From JAJPIG01 sp035504735 (GTDB lineage: Bacteria > Desulfobacterota > Binatia > Binatales > Binataceae), in contig DATJRJ010000237.1 in assembly GCA_035504735.1 (NCBI GenBank), forward strand, positions 1 through 23,894: a stretch of 23,894 nt of DNA, read 5' to 3'. The notes beneath the pieces were generated by a model, which was not told the origin of the DNA, did not search any database, and saw nothing but the letters and a program-made list of their open reading frames with translations. This document shows, in pieces, positions 6,239 through 13,676 of this stretch; the stretch's first letter is position 1, and every line of letters starts with the position of its first letter. The translations under genes and the position numbers were made by a program.

Positions 6239-7426
6239 ATGGGAGCTACCGCAAGGAAGATTCAGGGAAAATCGCTCGCTAGCCGCCAGTACGCGCCCTA
6301 CCTGGAAGCGAACTGGGGTATCAAGAATCATTGGTACCCGGCCGCCTTCAGCAAGGAATTACCCGAGCGCGGCACCAAGGGCGTGATGATCGCGGGTCAT
6401 GAAATCGTCCTGCGTCGCGCGCGCGGCAAGGTCTTTGCCTTGCAGGATCGCTGCCTTCATCGCTGGGTCAAGATGTCCGACAAGCCGCTGCGGATCAGCG
6501 ATGATCATATGACCTGCTGGTACCACGGCTTCTGCTACGGGCTCGAGGATGGCATCCTGAAGACCATCGTTGGGGCGCCCGAAGATCCGCTTATCAACCA
6601 GGTCGGAATCCGTACCTACCCGGTTGAAGAGGTTAACGGAATAATCTTCCTGTTCGTGGGCGACGCCGATTACAAACCGGTCCCACCGCTCGCCGCCGAC
6701 CTGCCGATTCGGATCACCGATGTTCCGAATCCCCCTGGTTACCTACTCGACCAGGATGTCTATGTCCGCGGGATACATCGGACCGCCAATTCCAACTGGC
6801 GGTTGGCGGTCGAGAACGGGTTCGACCCCGGCCATATCCTGATTCACTACGACAACATCCTGATGGCCGCGACCGAACGCAAACTCTACCTGGGTGCGGA
6901 GCCGCTCACGCCCGAGGCCGTCAAGATGATCGACGAGCCCAACGGCCCCAAGGGCATCATGAATATGTACTACGATCAGTCGGCTTACCGGCTGGTGCAG
7001 GAAAATCCGATCGTCAAGATGAAGGTACGCGGCCGGGTTGAGTATCCGGTACGGACCTCTATGTATCTGCCCGGTGTCCTGCTGGTCGAGAACTGGCCGC
7101 TGCAGGGGTGGGCTCAATACGAGTGGTACGTGCCGACCGACGATCAGCATCACGAGTACTGGGAAGTAATAGTCAATCCGTGTCACAACGACGACGAGCG
7201 CGAAGAGGCGGAGTATCTATTCGAAAGCGCGTTCGAGAAGATCGCGCTCCGCGATTTTAACGATCGCGACATCTTTGCGCGCGAGGCGATGCAGAAGGTA
7301 TACGGTAGCGGCAAAGGCTGGGACAAAGAAGTGCTCTGCTCCATGGACACCATAATCGTGGGCTGGCGCAAGCTGGTTTCACAGTACAATCGAGGGATTC
7401 AGGAGCCGCCTGAGTATCTTGAGTAG
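6239..7426 (+). CDS. CarAa-like Rieske non-heme iron oxygenase, terminal component
   Basis: A 395-aa protein with an N-terminal Rieske [2Fe-2S] domain: C72-L-H74 and C93-W-Y-H96. The catalytic domain follows, with NWRLAVENGFDPGHILIH (D196, H199, H203), and a likely third iron ligand D344 in FNDRDIFAREA. The NHWYP start region, the catalytic motif, a QYEWYVPTDD segment and the GWRKL-x5-NRGIQ tail all recall carbazole 1,9a-dioxygenase CarAa, a homotrimer that performs angular dioxygenation, from established knowledge of that family. Length is near CarAa's 384. No ferredoxin, reductase, meta-cleavage genes or partner subunit lie nearby, so electron donors must come from elsewhere. Actual substrate is unknown; O-demethylation or other monooxygenation is possible for this clade. 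Confidence 0.9.
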   Translation: MGATARKIQGKSLASRQYAPYLEANWGIKNHWYPAAFSKELPERGTKGVMIAGHEIVLRRARGKVFALQDRCLHRWVKMSDKPLRISDDHMTCWYHGFCYGLEDGILKTIVGAPEDPLINQVGIRTYPVEEVNGIIFLFVGDADYKPVPPLAADLPIRITDVPNPPGYLLDQDVYVRGIHRTANSNWRLAVENGFDPGHILIHYDNILMAATERKLYLGAEPLTPEAVKMIDEPNGPKGIMNMYYDQSAYRLVQENPIVKMKVRGRVEYPVRTSMYLPGVLLVENWPLQGWAQYEWYVPTDDQHHEYWEVIVNPCHNDDEREEAEYLFESAFEKIALRDFNDRDIFAREAMQKVYGSGKGWDKEVLCSMDTIIVGWRKLVSQYNRGIQEPPEYLE

Positions 7427-7447
7427 AAAGTAAGGAACGGCTATAGA
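7419..7447 (+). promoter_or_regulatory. Promoter of the DUF1329 gene
   Basis: TTGAGT (7419-7424) and TATAGA (7442-7447) are separated by 17 bp; TAGAAT (7444-7449) is an alternative -10. The -35 overlaps the end of the Rieske gene. The leader would be about 120 nt. Confidence 0.4.
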
Positions 7448-7573
7448 ATCAAATCTCGGCGGCCGTTTCTGGAATCCCAGCATTACGAACACAGAAACTT
7501 TTACGCGGCGCCAGCCGCACGGCGATCCTTCATCCACGGCGCGCCGATACCCGACTAACTATTCCGAGGGACT

Positions 7574-8872
7574 ATGTTACTGAAATGGTATGCCGCAATC
7601 GCGGCCCTACTGGTGTCTATTACTTGCACAGGGATTTGCCTAGCAATGCCGGGCGGCGAGCCGGTTCCTCCCGGCACCGTGATCACTCCGCAAAACTGGC
7701 AACAATACAGGCAGTACATGACCGATGGCCTGCAGATACTATTCGCCGGAAAGTATTTCTGGAAAGTGCCGACTGACTTTCGGATGGAAATTGGACCAAC
7801 CAGCCATTACCCGGTGCCGGCGGCCTATCGCGAGGATACCGAGAAATACAGTCAGCAGGTGCGGATTATCGAGCTTCCGGGAGGTGGACACGCTCTCAAA
7901 GGCTATATCGCTGGTTTGCCGTTTCCGAACCCGGCCGACCCGCTCAAGGGCTTCAAGATACTGGCAGATCTGTGGTATCGCTCGCTGCCCTATCTGTTTT
8001 GCGGAAACTCAGATCATGAGTACCTGGTCAACAGTGGCGGCCAGATTTCCGACTTTCGGGTCGAACAGGTGTTCCGGCGCCTGAATCATATCAGCCAGGC
8101 CGACGGACCGGTTGCCGATCCGCAGGCAGAGGGAGTCGATTCCAGTCAATTCGCCATGTTCACCGAACCGGAGCAGTATAAGTATACTCAGATACTCACC
8201 CTGTTTTTGGATAATCCGGAACGCTCGGAAGAAGACTATGTATATGTCCCGCAGTTGCGCCGAGCCATCCGGCAGTCTGCAAATCAGCGCTGTGCGCCCA
8301 TGACCAATGGTGATTTCACGCCCGATGATTTGGGCGGATTCAACGGCGGCATCGCACGCTTCCAAGCGGATTATCTCCGCGATCAGCAGATACTCTCTTT
8401 GATCAATGCGAATCCCAAAATGTACGGTGATCTGGCGAATTACTATTCGATATTCCTTCCCAAACCGATAGTCGGAAAATGGGAGGTGCGCGATAGCTAC
8501 GTGCTTGATGTTCGCCGGATTCCATCCCAGCAGGCGGGCTACTGTTACGGCAAACAGGTAGTTTATATTGATAAATACTCCTTCAATAATTCATGGAAGG
8601 ACTTATATAATCCGGCGATGAAGCTGTTTAAATTCCAATCCTCGCAAAAGATCGCCGCGGATATACCGGGCGAGGGCATGCAATTCTATACCGGTAATTC
8701 AATCGAGACGATGTGGGATATTACCAAGGACCACTTGAGCTTTTTTGTAACTGCCGGACCCGACGGCAAAGCTCTGGTCACCAATGAAGCCTGCCGTAAC
8801 GTCGATGGCGTCAATTACGACGACGTGAAGCGTTACGGTACGGTAGGGGGGTTGACCCAGGTTATGCGTTGA
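7574..8872 (+). CDS. DUF1329 family exported protein
   Basis: A 432-aa protein with a clear Sec signal peptide (MLLKWYAAIAALLVSITCTG, cleavage probably after residue 24, ICLA). Family features include an early PGTVITPQNWQQY region, a GY-x-AGLPFP-N-P segment with a following DLWYR, the central YVYVPQLRRAIR strand, and the late block DVRRIPSQQAGYCYGKQVVY with YIDKYSF. DUF1329 proteins are predicted to adopt a LolA/LolB-like half-barrel that binds hydrophobic ligands in the periplasm or outer membrane. They often occur beside RND exporters or in steroid and hydrocarbon degradation regions, but a biochemical role is not established. No RND gene is adjacent here. GAGGG lies only 3 nt before the ATG, a tight SD. 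The stop lies about 26 bp before the GTG of the next gene. Confidence 0.8.
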   Translation: MLLKWYAAIAALLVSITCTGICLAMPGGEPVPPGTVITPQNWQQYRQYMTDGLQILFAGKYFWKVPTDFRMEIGPTSHYPVPAAYREDTEKYSQQVRIIELPGGGHALKGYIAGLPFPNPADPLKGFKILADLWYRSLPYLFCGNSDHEYLVNSGGQISDFRVEQVFRRLNHISQADGPVADPQAEGVDSSQFAMFTEPEQYKYTQILTLFLDNPERSEEDYVYVPQLRRAIRQSANQRCAPMTNGDFTPDDLGGFNGGIARFQADYLRDQQILSLINANPKMYGDLANYYSIFLPKPIVGKWEVRDSYVLDVRRIPSQQAGYCYGKQVVYIDKYSFNNSWKDLYNPAMKLFKFQSSQKIAADIPGEGMQFYTGNSIETMWDITKDHLSFFVTAGPDGKALVTNEACRNVDGVNYDDVKRYGTVGGLTQVMR

Positions 8873-8898
8873 GAATACTTCCGGGGAAGGGGGCGGCT

Positions 8899-10449
8899 GT
8901 GGCGCAAACTTTGGCGGACGGACGCGAAATCTTCAGGGTCCGTGCCCATAATCTGGATACAGTTCCGGCGGCGGGATCCGCCATCGAACGCTTGAGCGTG
9001 GGGCTCGGGTTGAGCCCGATGGAAGCGAGCCGCTTTCGGTTTGCGGTCGAGGAGCTTTGCGCCGAACGAATCGCGACCGGCTTTGCCGAGGGCGATGGCG
9101 CGGAACTCGAGGTCGGGCTCAGGCGGCGGCCCGGTGAGATCGCGGTGACCGTGCATGACGTCGGCAGCCCGGTCGAAGCGGAAAGCACGGCGGCCGGCGC
9201 ACGGGGATGGCTGGCGCATCTGATGCGCCGGGGGTTTGCCGATGAACTGCGCGCGTCATTCCGCGGCCGCGAGGGCAATCACTGCGAGATTGTGAAGTTC
9301 CTCGGCAATGCTGCGGTGGCAGCGGCGCCCGAAGCCAAAGCGCCGGCGGCGGTCGCGCCCACGGCTCTCGAATATCGTGAAATGACTCCCGACGACGCGC
9401 TGGAACTGGCGCGCTGCTTCTATCGGACCTATCGCTTATCGGCGCCGCTGGCAGATGAGGTGATCTACCATCCCGAGCGATGCGCCGAACAGGTGCGGGC
9501 CGGGTTGCATCTGGCGGTCGTCGCGCAGGCGCCGGGCGGTCGTATCGTGGGGCACAACGCAGTGACACGCGAAACGCCGGATGATCCACTCGGAGTAGCG
9601 GGATTTCTGGTCGTCGATCCGGAATTTCGCGGCCATGGCATCGCCGAGCGTGTGACCGAAATGACCTTCGCTCGTGCCCGAGCGGCGGGGCTGCGCGGGA
9701 TGCTGGCGATGGCGGTAACGGTGCATACCGCGAGTCAGAAGACCTCGCTCAAGAACGGAGCGATCGAGACCGGCGTGCTGCTCGCGGCGCAGGAGGCGCG
9801 GGTGGTGATGCGCGGGATTCCGGAGAAAGAGCAGCATACGCGTCATGCGATGCTCGCCTGTTATTTTCCGTTCACCCGCGATGAGCGGCGCGGAAGTTTT
9901 CCGCCGCCCGCCTATCGCGAGATCGTCGCGCAAATCTCAACCTCGTGCGGGCTCGACCGGACCATCCCCGAGCGGCCTGTCCGAGTCGCGAAGACGGAAG
10001 TTCCGGAGCGTTCCGTGCTGGATGTGCGCGTGATGCGCGGCGCGCGGTTCGCGCGAATTCGCGTCGGAGCGTTCGGCCGCGATTTCGTTAACGAGATTTT
10101 TCACCTGATGGACGATCTGCATCGCCATCGTATCGACGTATTGAGGCTCGAGCTGCCGCTCGCCGATCCGCTGACGGCTGTGTTCGGTTCCGCGGCCGAA
10201 GAGTTGGGCTTCAGTTTCGGCGCGATCTTTCCAGGTACCGCGGCGGGCGATTTGCTCTGCCTGCAATCGCTCGATCGGATCGATGTCGATCCGGCGCTGA
10301 TCCACGTCGTTTCCGAACACGGCCAGGCCGTATTGGCGGCGGTGCTGGAGTCGCGTACGCGAGTGCTCGGTTCGACCACCGCCCGCACGATCGCGGGCGC
10401 GACCGGCGCGCTGGAGACCGCGATCTCCGGGGCGCGGCCGGCTGGTTAG
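8899..10449 (+). CDS. Fusion of RsbW-like HATPase domain and GNAT acetyltransferase domain
   Basis: 516 aa from GTG 8899, chosen because GGGAAGGGGG lies just upstream; a TTG at 8869 that overlaps the previous stop by 3 bp would add ten residues. Residues about 10-135 resemble an anti-sigma factor type ATPase (HATPase_c_2): FAVEELCAERI in the N-box place, HDVGSPV as a D-x-G-x-P box and GNHCEIVKFL as the last strand. The N-box Asn is replaced by Glu56. After an Ala/Pro linker (about 137-155), residues 158-300 form a GNAT domain with the acetyl-CoA motif VVDPEFRGHGIAER. Residues 370-490 form a third domain I do not recognise. Inferred role is signal-linked regulation, perhaps acylation of a protein, but targets are unknown. 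It probably reads through from the DUF1329 gene. Confidence 0.75.
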   Translation: MAQTLADGREIFRVRAHNLDTVPAAGSAIERLSVGLGLSPMEASRFRFAVEELCAERIATGFAEGDGAELEVGLRRRPGEIAVTVHDVGSPVEAESTAAGARGWLAHLMRRGFADELRASFRGREGNHCEIVKFLGNAAVAAAPEAKAPAAVAPTALEYREMTPDDALELARCFYRTYRLSAPLADEVIYHPERCAEQVRAGLHLAVVAQAPGGRIVGHNAVTRETPDDPLGVAGFLVVDPEFRGHGIAERVTEMTFARARAAGLRGMLAMAVTVHTASQKTSLKNGAIETGVLLAAQEARVVMRGIPEKEQHTRHAMLACYFPFTRDERRGSFPPPAYREIVAQISTSCGLDRTIPERPVRVAKTEVPERSVLDVRVMRGARFARIRVGAFGRDFVNEIFHLMDDLHRHRIDVLRLELPLADPLTAVFGSAAEELGFSFGAIFPGTAAGDLLCLQSLDRIDVDPALIHVVSEHGQAVLAAVLESRTRVLGSTTARTIAGATGALETAISGARPAG

Positions 10450-10472
10450 CTCGGCAGGTAAGGATTCAGGAA

Positions 10473-10994
10473 TCAGGCTATGGTCGAAAGCAGATAAATC
10501 ATTCCGCCGGCCATAATTATCAGCGCCGGATTGACGTGGCGCCAGAGCAGTAGCGCGAAGACCGTAATCGCGATCGCGGCGCTAACCAGGTCGACTATCG
10601 CAAGCTTCGCAATCGCCGCGGTGCCGGCAGCCATCAGTCCGATCGCCACTGGTGCCATCCCGCGCTGAATGGCCTTGCGCCACGGTGAGGCCGCAAAATG
10701 GACCCAGAGCCGGTTGGCGAACAGCGTCAGGATGCAATCGGGCAGGAAGAAGCCCACGCCTACCACGCTCGCGCCGCGAAAGCCCGCGAGCTTGTATCCG
10801 ATGAGCATTACCATCAGCATATTCGGTCCCGGCGCGACCTGCCCTATACTGTAGATCGAGCGGAACTGGTTGTCCGTGATCCAGTGGAAATGGTGCACGG
10901 TCATGTGCTGCATCTCGGGCAATACCGCGGTGCCGCCGCCCACCGCGAGCAGTCCTAGCAGGGTGAAGACCCCGAAAAGATTGAGTAGTTTCAT
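10473..10994 (-). CDS. Chromate transporter half-protein (second of a split pair)
   Basis: A 173-aa membrane protein matching a single chromate_transp domain. It has an N-terminal GLLAVGGGTAVLPEMQ motif and QVAPGPNMLMVMLIGYKLAG, the P-G-P signature of the CHR superfamily, followed by four to five hydrophobic helices. Short-chain CHR proteins work as pairs of oppositely inserted halves that export chromate, or transport sulfate-like anions, across the inner membrane. The other half is 12 bp upstream in the same operon. ATG 10994 has GGAG very close and AGGG about 11 nt upstream. Convergent with the ATPase-GNAT gene (23 bp between stops). Confidence 0.88.
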   Translation of the reverse strand: MKLLNLFGVFTLLGLLAVGGGTAVLPEMQHMTVHHFHWITDNQFRSIYSIGQVAPGPNMLMVMLIGYKLAGFRGASVVGVGFFLPDCILTLFANRLWVHFAASPWRKAIQRGMAPVAIGLMAAGTAAIAKLAIVDLVSAAIAITVFALLLWRHVNPALIIMAGGMIYLLSTIA

Positions 10995-11006
10995 CTCCGC
11001 AGTGCC

Positions 11007-11648
11007 CTAGTTGCGCAGTAGTTCGTGACGCCGGTGGAAATGCGGATGCGGCAGCTTGACCTCGCGCTCGCCATGATGGCTGCCGGGTCGGTAGATCCAG
11101 ACCGCGAATGGTCCGATCGTGATCAGCACAACCAGCAGCGAGACATGGAAGACAGAGACCGCGATAAAGGTGCACATCACCAGGCTTAAATCGAGCCAAT
11201 GGGTGAGCTGGCGATGGCCGAGCTGGACTGTGACCGTAGCGAGCAAGCCGACCGCGGCCACCGCGACGCCGATCAGAAAGCTCTTGACCATGACGTTCTG
11301 ACGCTGTTCCTCCCACAGCACGCCCAGTGTCATCACGATCAACATCCCCGGCAGCAGGATTCCTGCCACCGCGACCGCGGCACCTAATATCCCGCGCAAC
11401 CGATCGCCAACCACGACGCTCAGGTTGACCGAGTTGAGGCCGGGCAAGGTCTGGCTCACCTCGAGCGCATCGAGGAAGTCATCATCGTTGAGCCAGCCCT
11501 CGCCGTGCACCAGGTACTCGCGCAGGTAGGCGACCACACCGCCGCCGAAACTGATCGCGCCGGCCATCAGGAAGACCTCGAAGATTCGGCCGAGGCTCGC
11601 GCGTTCGGCCTTTACCGTCGTTACTTTGGCCGTCACAGGTTCACTCAT
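11007..11648 (-). CDS. Chromate transporter half-protein (first of a split pair)
   Basis: A 213-aa membrane protein from ATG 11648; an ATG at 11678 would add ten residues, and neither start has a clear SD. The CHR motifs are ISFGGGVVAYLREYLV and QTLPGLNSVNLSVVVGDRLRG, where the usual P-G-P is P-G-L-N. Five or six hydrophobic helices follow. The tail is cytoplasmic-looking and His-rich (GSHHGERE, HPHFHRRHELL), which could bind metal. The proposed ATG overlaps the stop of the CYTH-like gene by 8 bp, suggesting coupled translation. Together with the downstream half it should form a complete CHR antiporter. Confidence 0.85.
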   Translation of the reverse strand: MSEPVTAKVTTVKAERASLGRIFEVFLMAGAISFGGGVVAYLREYLVHGEGWLNDDDFLDALEVSQTLPGLNSVNLSVVVGDRLRGILGAAVAVAGILLPGMLIVMTLGVLWEEQRQNVMVKSFLIGVAVAAVGLLATVTVQLGHRQLTHWLDLSLVMCTFIAVSVFHVSLLVVLITIGPFAVWIYRPGSHHGEREVKLPHPHFHRRHELLRN

Positions 11649-12528
11649 GATTGACAACGGGAGTCCTGCCGAGCCCATAGATCAGAGCCGTCTTGGTGGT
11701 GCCGAGTTGAATCCACTCTTGAGCCTCGATTTGCAGTTTTCGGAAGAACTCTTCCGAGAGTTCGCGCGGCTTGCGGCGCAGCTCTTCGAGCCGCTCGAAT
11801 TTCATCTGGAAGGCGAACTCGCCGATCAGATCGGCTTTGGTAAGGTGATTGCTCCAGATCGCGATATTCGACTTGGCGACGGTCTTCGAGTCGAACTCGA
11901 GCAGGCCGAGATTCGCCAGCGTCTCGTCAACGACTATGCCGTTTACCTCGCTCAACCGGGTCTCGGCCTTGGCGCCGGCTTTCATCAGCGCCGGGAAGAC
12001 CTGGCAGATGGTCTCGAAGCGCTGGGTCAGAATCATATTAGGCGTATCGAGTTCGCAGCCATGCGAGTAGATGGTACGAAATTCGCCCAGCTTGTCTCGC
12101 AGCGGCAGCAACTCCTCCTTGAACTTGACGGTATTTACGCACGGCAGCAGTGGGCGGACGTCGACTGCGGCGACGGTATTACGTTCGGGGCTGCGCAGCT
12201 TAAGGGTCAATTCGAAGTTGGGCTCGGGACGGCCGTGGCGATAGAAGGTCCGTTTGCGAAGAATGAATTTATTGTTGTATAGGCGGAATTTGGGAGTATC
12301 GAGAAACACCACTTCGCGCAGATGCAATGAAACCGGTTTCTCCGGCTTGGTCATCGCGATACCGAGGCTCTTGGCGGTGTGATGCACTACCTTCCAGAAC
12401 TTGTGAAACGACGACGGCTTGGAAAAGAGCTCCGCCTTCAGAAGGATCTTGCACTCCCGGTATTGAACATCGTCGGCCCGCTCCAGCGGCACCGCACCGA
12501 ACTTCGAGTGTGTCAGACTGGCACTCAT
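11641..12528 (-). CDS. CYTH-like domain protein of unknown function
   Basis: A 295-aa soluble protein. The N-terminal two-thirds resembles a CYTH/triphosphate tunnel fold: Y23-R-E-C-K27 stands where the E-x-E-x-K motif is expected, then FLDTPKFRLYNNKFILRKR (75-93) and FELTLK (105-110). Later strands include LGLLEFDSK and IGEFAFQMKF. CYTH enzymes bind triphosphates such as inorganic tripolyphosphate or ATP with divalent metal. Because the first motif is altered (E-C-K rather than E-x-E-x-K), activity is uncertain. It is the first gene of an apparent operon with the chromate transporter halves, an association I cannot explain. The ATG has only a distant GGAG, so the start is not certain. Confidence 0.55.
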   Translation of the reverse strand: MSASLTHSKFGAVPLERADDVQYRECKILLKAELFSKPSSFHKFWKVVHHTAKSLGIAMTKPEKPVSLHLREVVFLDTPKFRLYNNKFILRKRTFYRHGRPEPNFELTLKLRSPERNTVAAVDVRPLLPCVNTVKFKEELLPLRDKLGEFRTIYSHGCELDTPNMILTQRFETICQVFPALMKAGAKAETRLSEVNGIVVDETLANLGLLEFDSKTVAKSNIAIWSNHLTKADLIGEFAFQMKFERLEELRRKPRELSEEFFRKLQIEAQEWIQLGTTKTALIYGLGRTPVVNHE

Positions 12529-12681
12529 CGGCTGGGCGACCCGCCCACCTCTCCTCCCGTCCCGATCGCGTAGCGCAAATCCAGGGCAAGACGCATTCGT
12601 CCAAACTTTTAACCTACGGGCGCGCGCTTTGCTATCCCGTCCTCGTTTCGCTCGGAAATCGGAACTCTAATCGCAGCTTCC

Positions 12682-12709
12682 TTGACAATCGAAATCCTGC
12701 TGGATACGC
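12682..12709 (+). promoter_or_regulatory. Possible promoter of the catabolic operon
   Basis: A perfect TTGACA lies at 12682-12687, upstream of the luciferase-like gene, in the 247-bp divergent gap 12529-12775. The -10 is poor: ATACGC (12704-12709) at 16 bp is the best nearby candidate. Activator dependence would fit such a promoter. Nothing else is supported in the gap. Confidence 0.3.
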
Positions 12710-12775
12710 GGTAATCTCGATACCCCGGGGCAACGCAAGCGCCGGACGCGAGTCGGACAGATAGATCGGAGGAAC

Positions 12776-13624
12776 ATGCGGGTTGGCATAGGACTGCCGG
12801 GCGGAATCCCGGGCGCTGACGGGCATACGGTGATCGATTGGGCGCGCAGGGCCGACGAAGGGCCATTCACGAGTCTCGCCGTCATCGATCGTTACGTTTA
12901 CGATTCATACGAGGCGCTTACCTCGCTGGCCGCAGCCGCCGCGGTGACTCACCGGGTGCGGCTGGCGACGACAATTGTTGTGGGGCCGTTGCGTAATACC
13001 GCTACGCTCGCCAAGACGGCAGCGACCGTGGATGCGCTCTCCGGCGGACGGCTGGTGCTGGGCCTGGCGGTCGGCGCACGCGAGGACGACTACCAGGTTG
13101 CAAAGATCGATTATCGCCAGCGCGGCCGGATCTTCACCGATCAGCTCGCCTCGCTGCGCACTCTCTGGGACAGCGGCGCAATCGGTCCCAAGCCAGTACG
13201 CGCCGGCGGTCCCGAGATATTGGTCGGCGGCCTCAGCGATCAGGCCTACCTCCGTGCCGCTCGTTATGCCGACGGCTATGTGCATGGCGGCGGACCACCG
13301 CGCGCCTTCGGTCGCGCCGCCGATCGAGCGCGCGCCGCCTGGCGCGACGCGGGCCGACCCGGTCTGCCGCAGCTTTGGGGGCAGGGCTACTTCGCGCTTG
13401 GCGATGGAGCGGCTGATCGCGGCGCGCAATATCTGAAAGAATATTACGCGTTCACCGGGCCGTTCGCGGAGCGGATCGCAGCAGGTCTGCTCGCGACTAC
13501 GCAGAGCGTTATCCAGTACATTAGAGGATACGAAGAGGCCGGATGCGGCGAGCTCGTGCTGCTGCCCACGATCGCCGAGCCGAGCCAGCTCGACCGGTTG
13601 GCCGAAGTCTGCGCCTCACTGTAG
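12776..13624 (+). CDS. LLM-class (luciferase-like) flavin-dependent oxidoreductase
   Basis: A 282-aa TIM-barrel protein. It begins MRVGIGLPGG, then shows VRLATTIVVGPLRNTATLAK and LSGGRLVLGLAVGAREDDY, the conserved F420/FMN-binding core of bacterial luciferase-like monooxygenases, and RGRIFTDQLASLRTLW. Members use FMNH2 with O2 or F420; the sequence alone does not say which. GGAGGAAC directly before ATG 12776 is a very good SD. The stop lies 53 bp before the monooxygenase/reductase fusion gene on the same strand, so it probably heads that operon and may act on the same substrate or an intermediate. Confidence 0.9.
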   Translation: MRVGIGLPGGIPGADGHTVIDWARRADEGPFTSLAVIDRYVYDSYEALTSLAAAAAVTHRVRLATTIVVGPLRNTATLAKTAATVDALSGGRLVLGLAVGAREDDYQVAKIDYRQRGRIFTDQLASLRTLWDSGAIGPKPVRAGGPEILVGGLSDQAYLRAARYADGYVHGGGPPRAFGRAADRARAAWRDAGRPGLPQLWGQGYFALGDGAADRGAQYLKEYYAFTGPFAERIAAGLLATTQSVIQYIRGYEEAGCGELVLLPTIAEPSQLDRLAEVCASL

Positions 13625-13676
13625 GGTCTCGAATGCTGATGCGATATACGAGCACGAAAGGCGGGCCAGACCGGCC

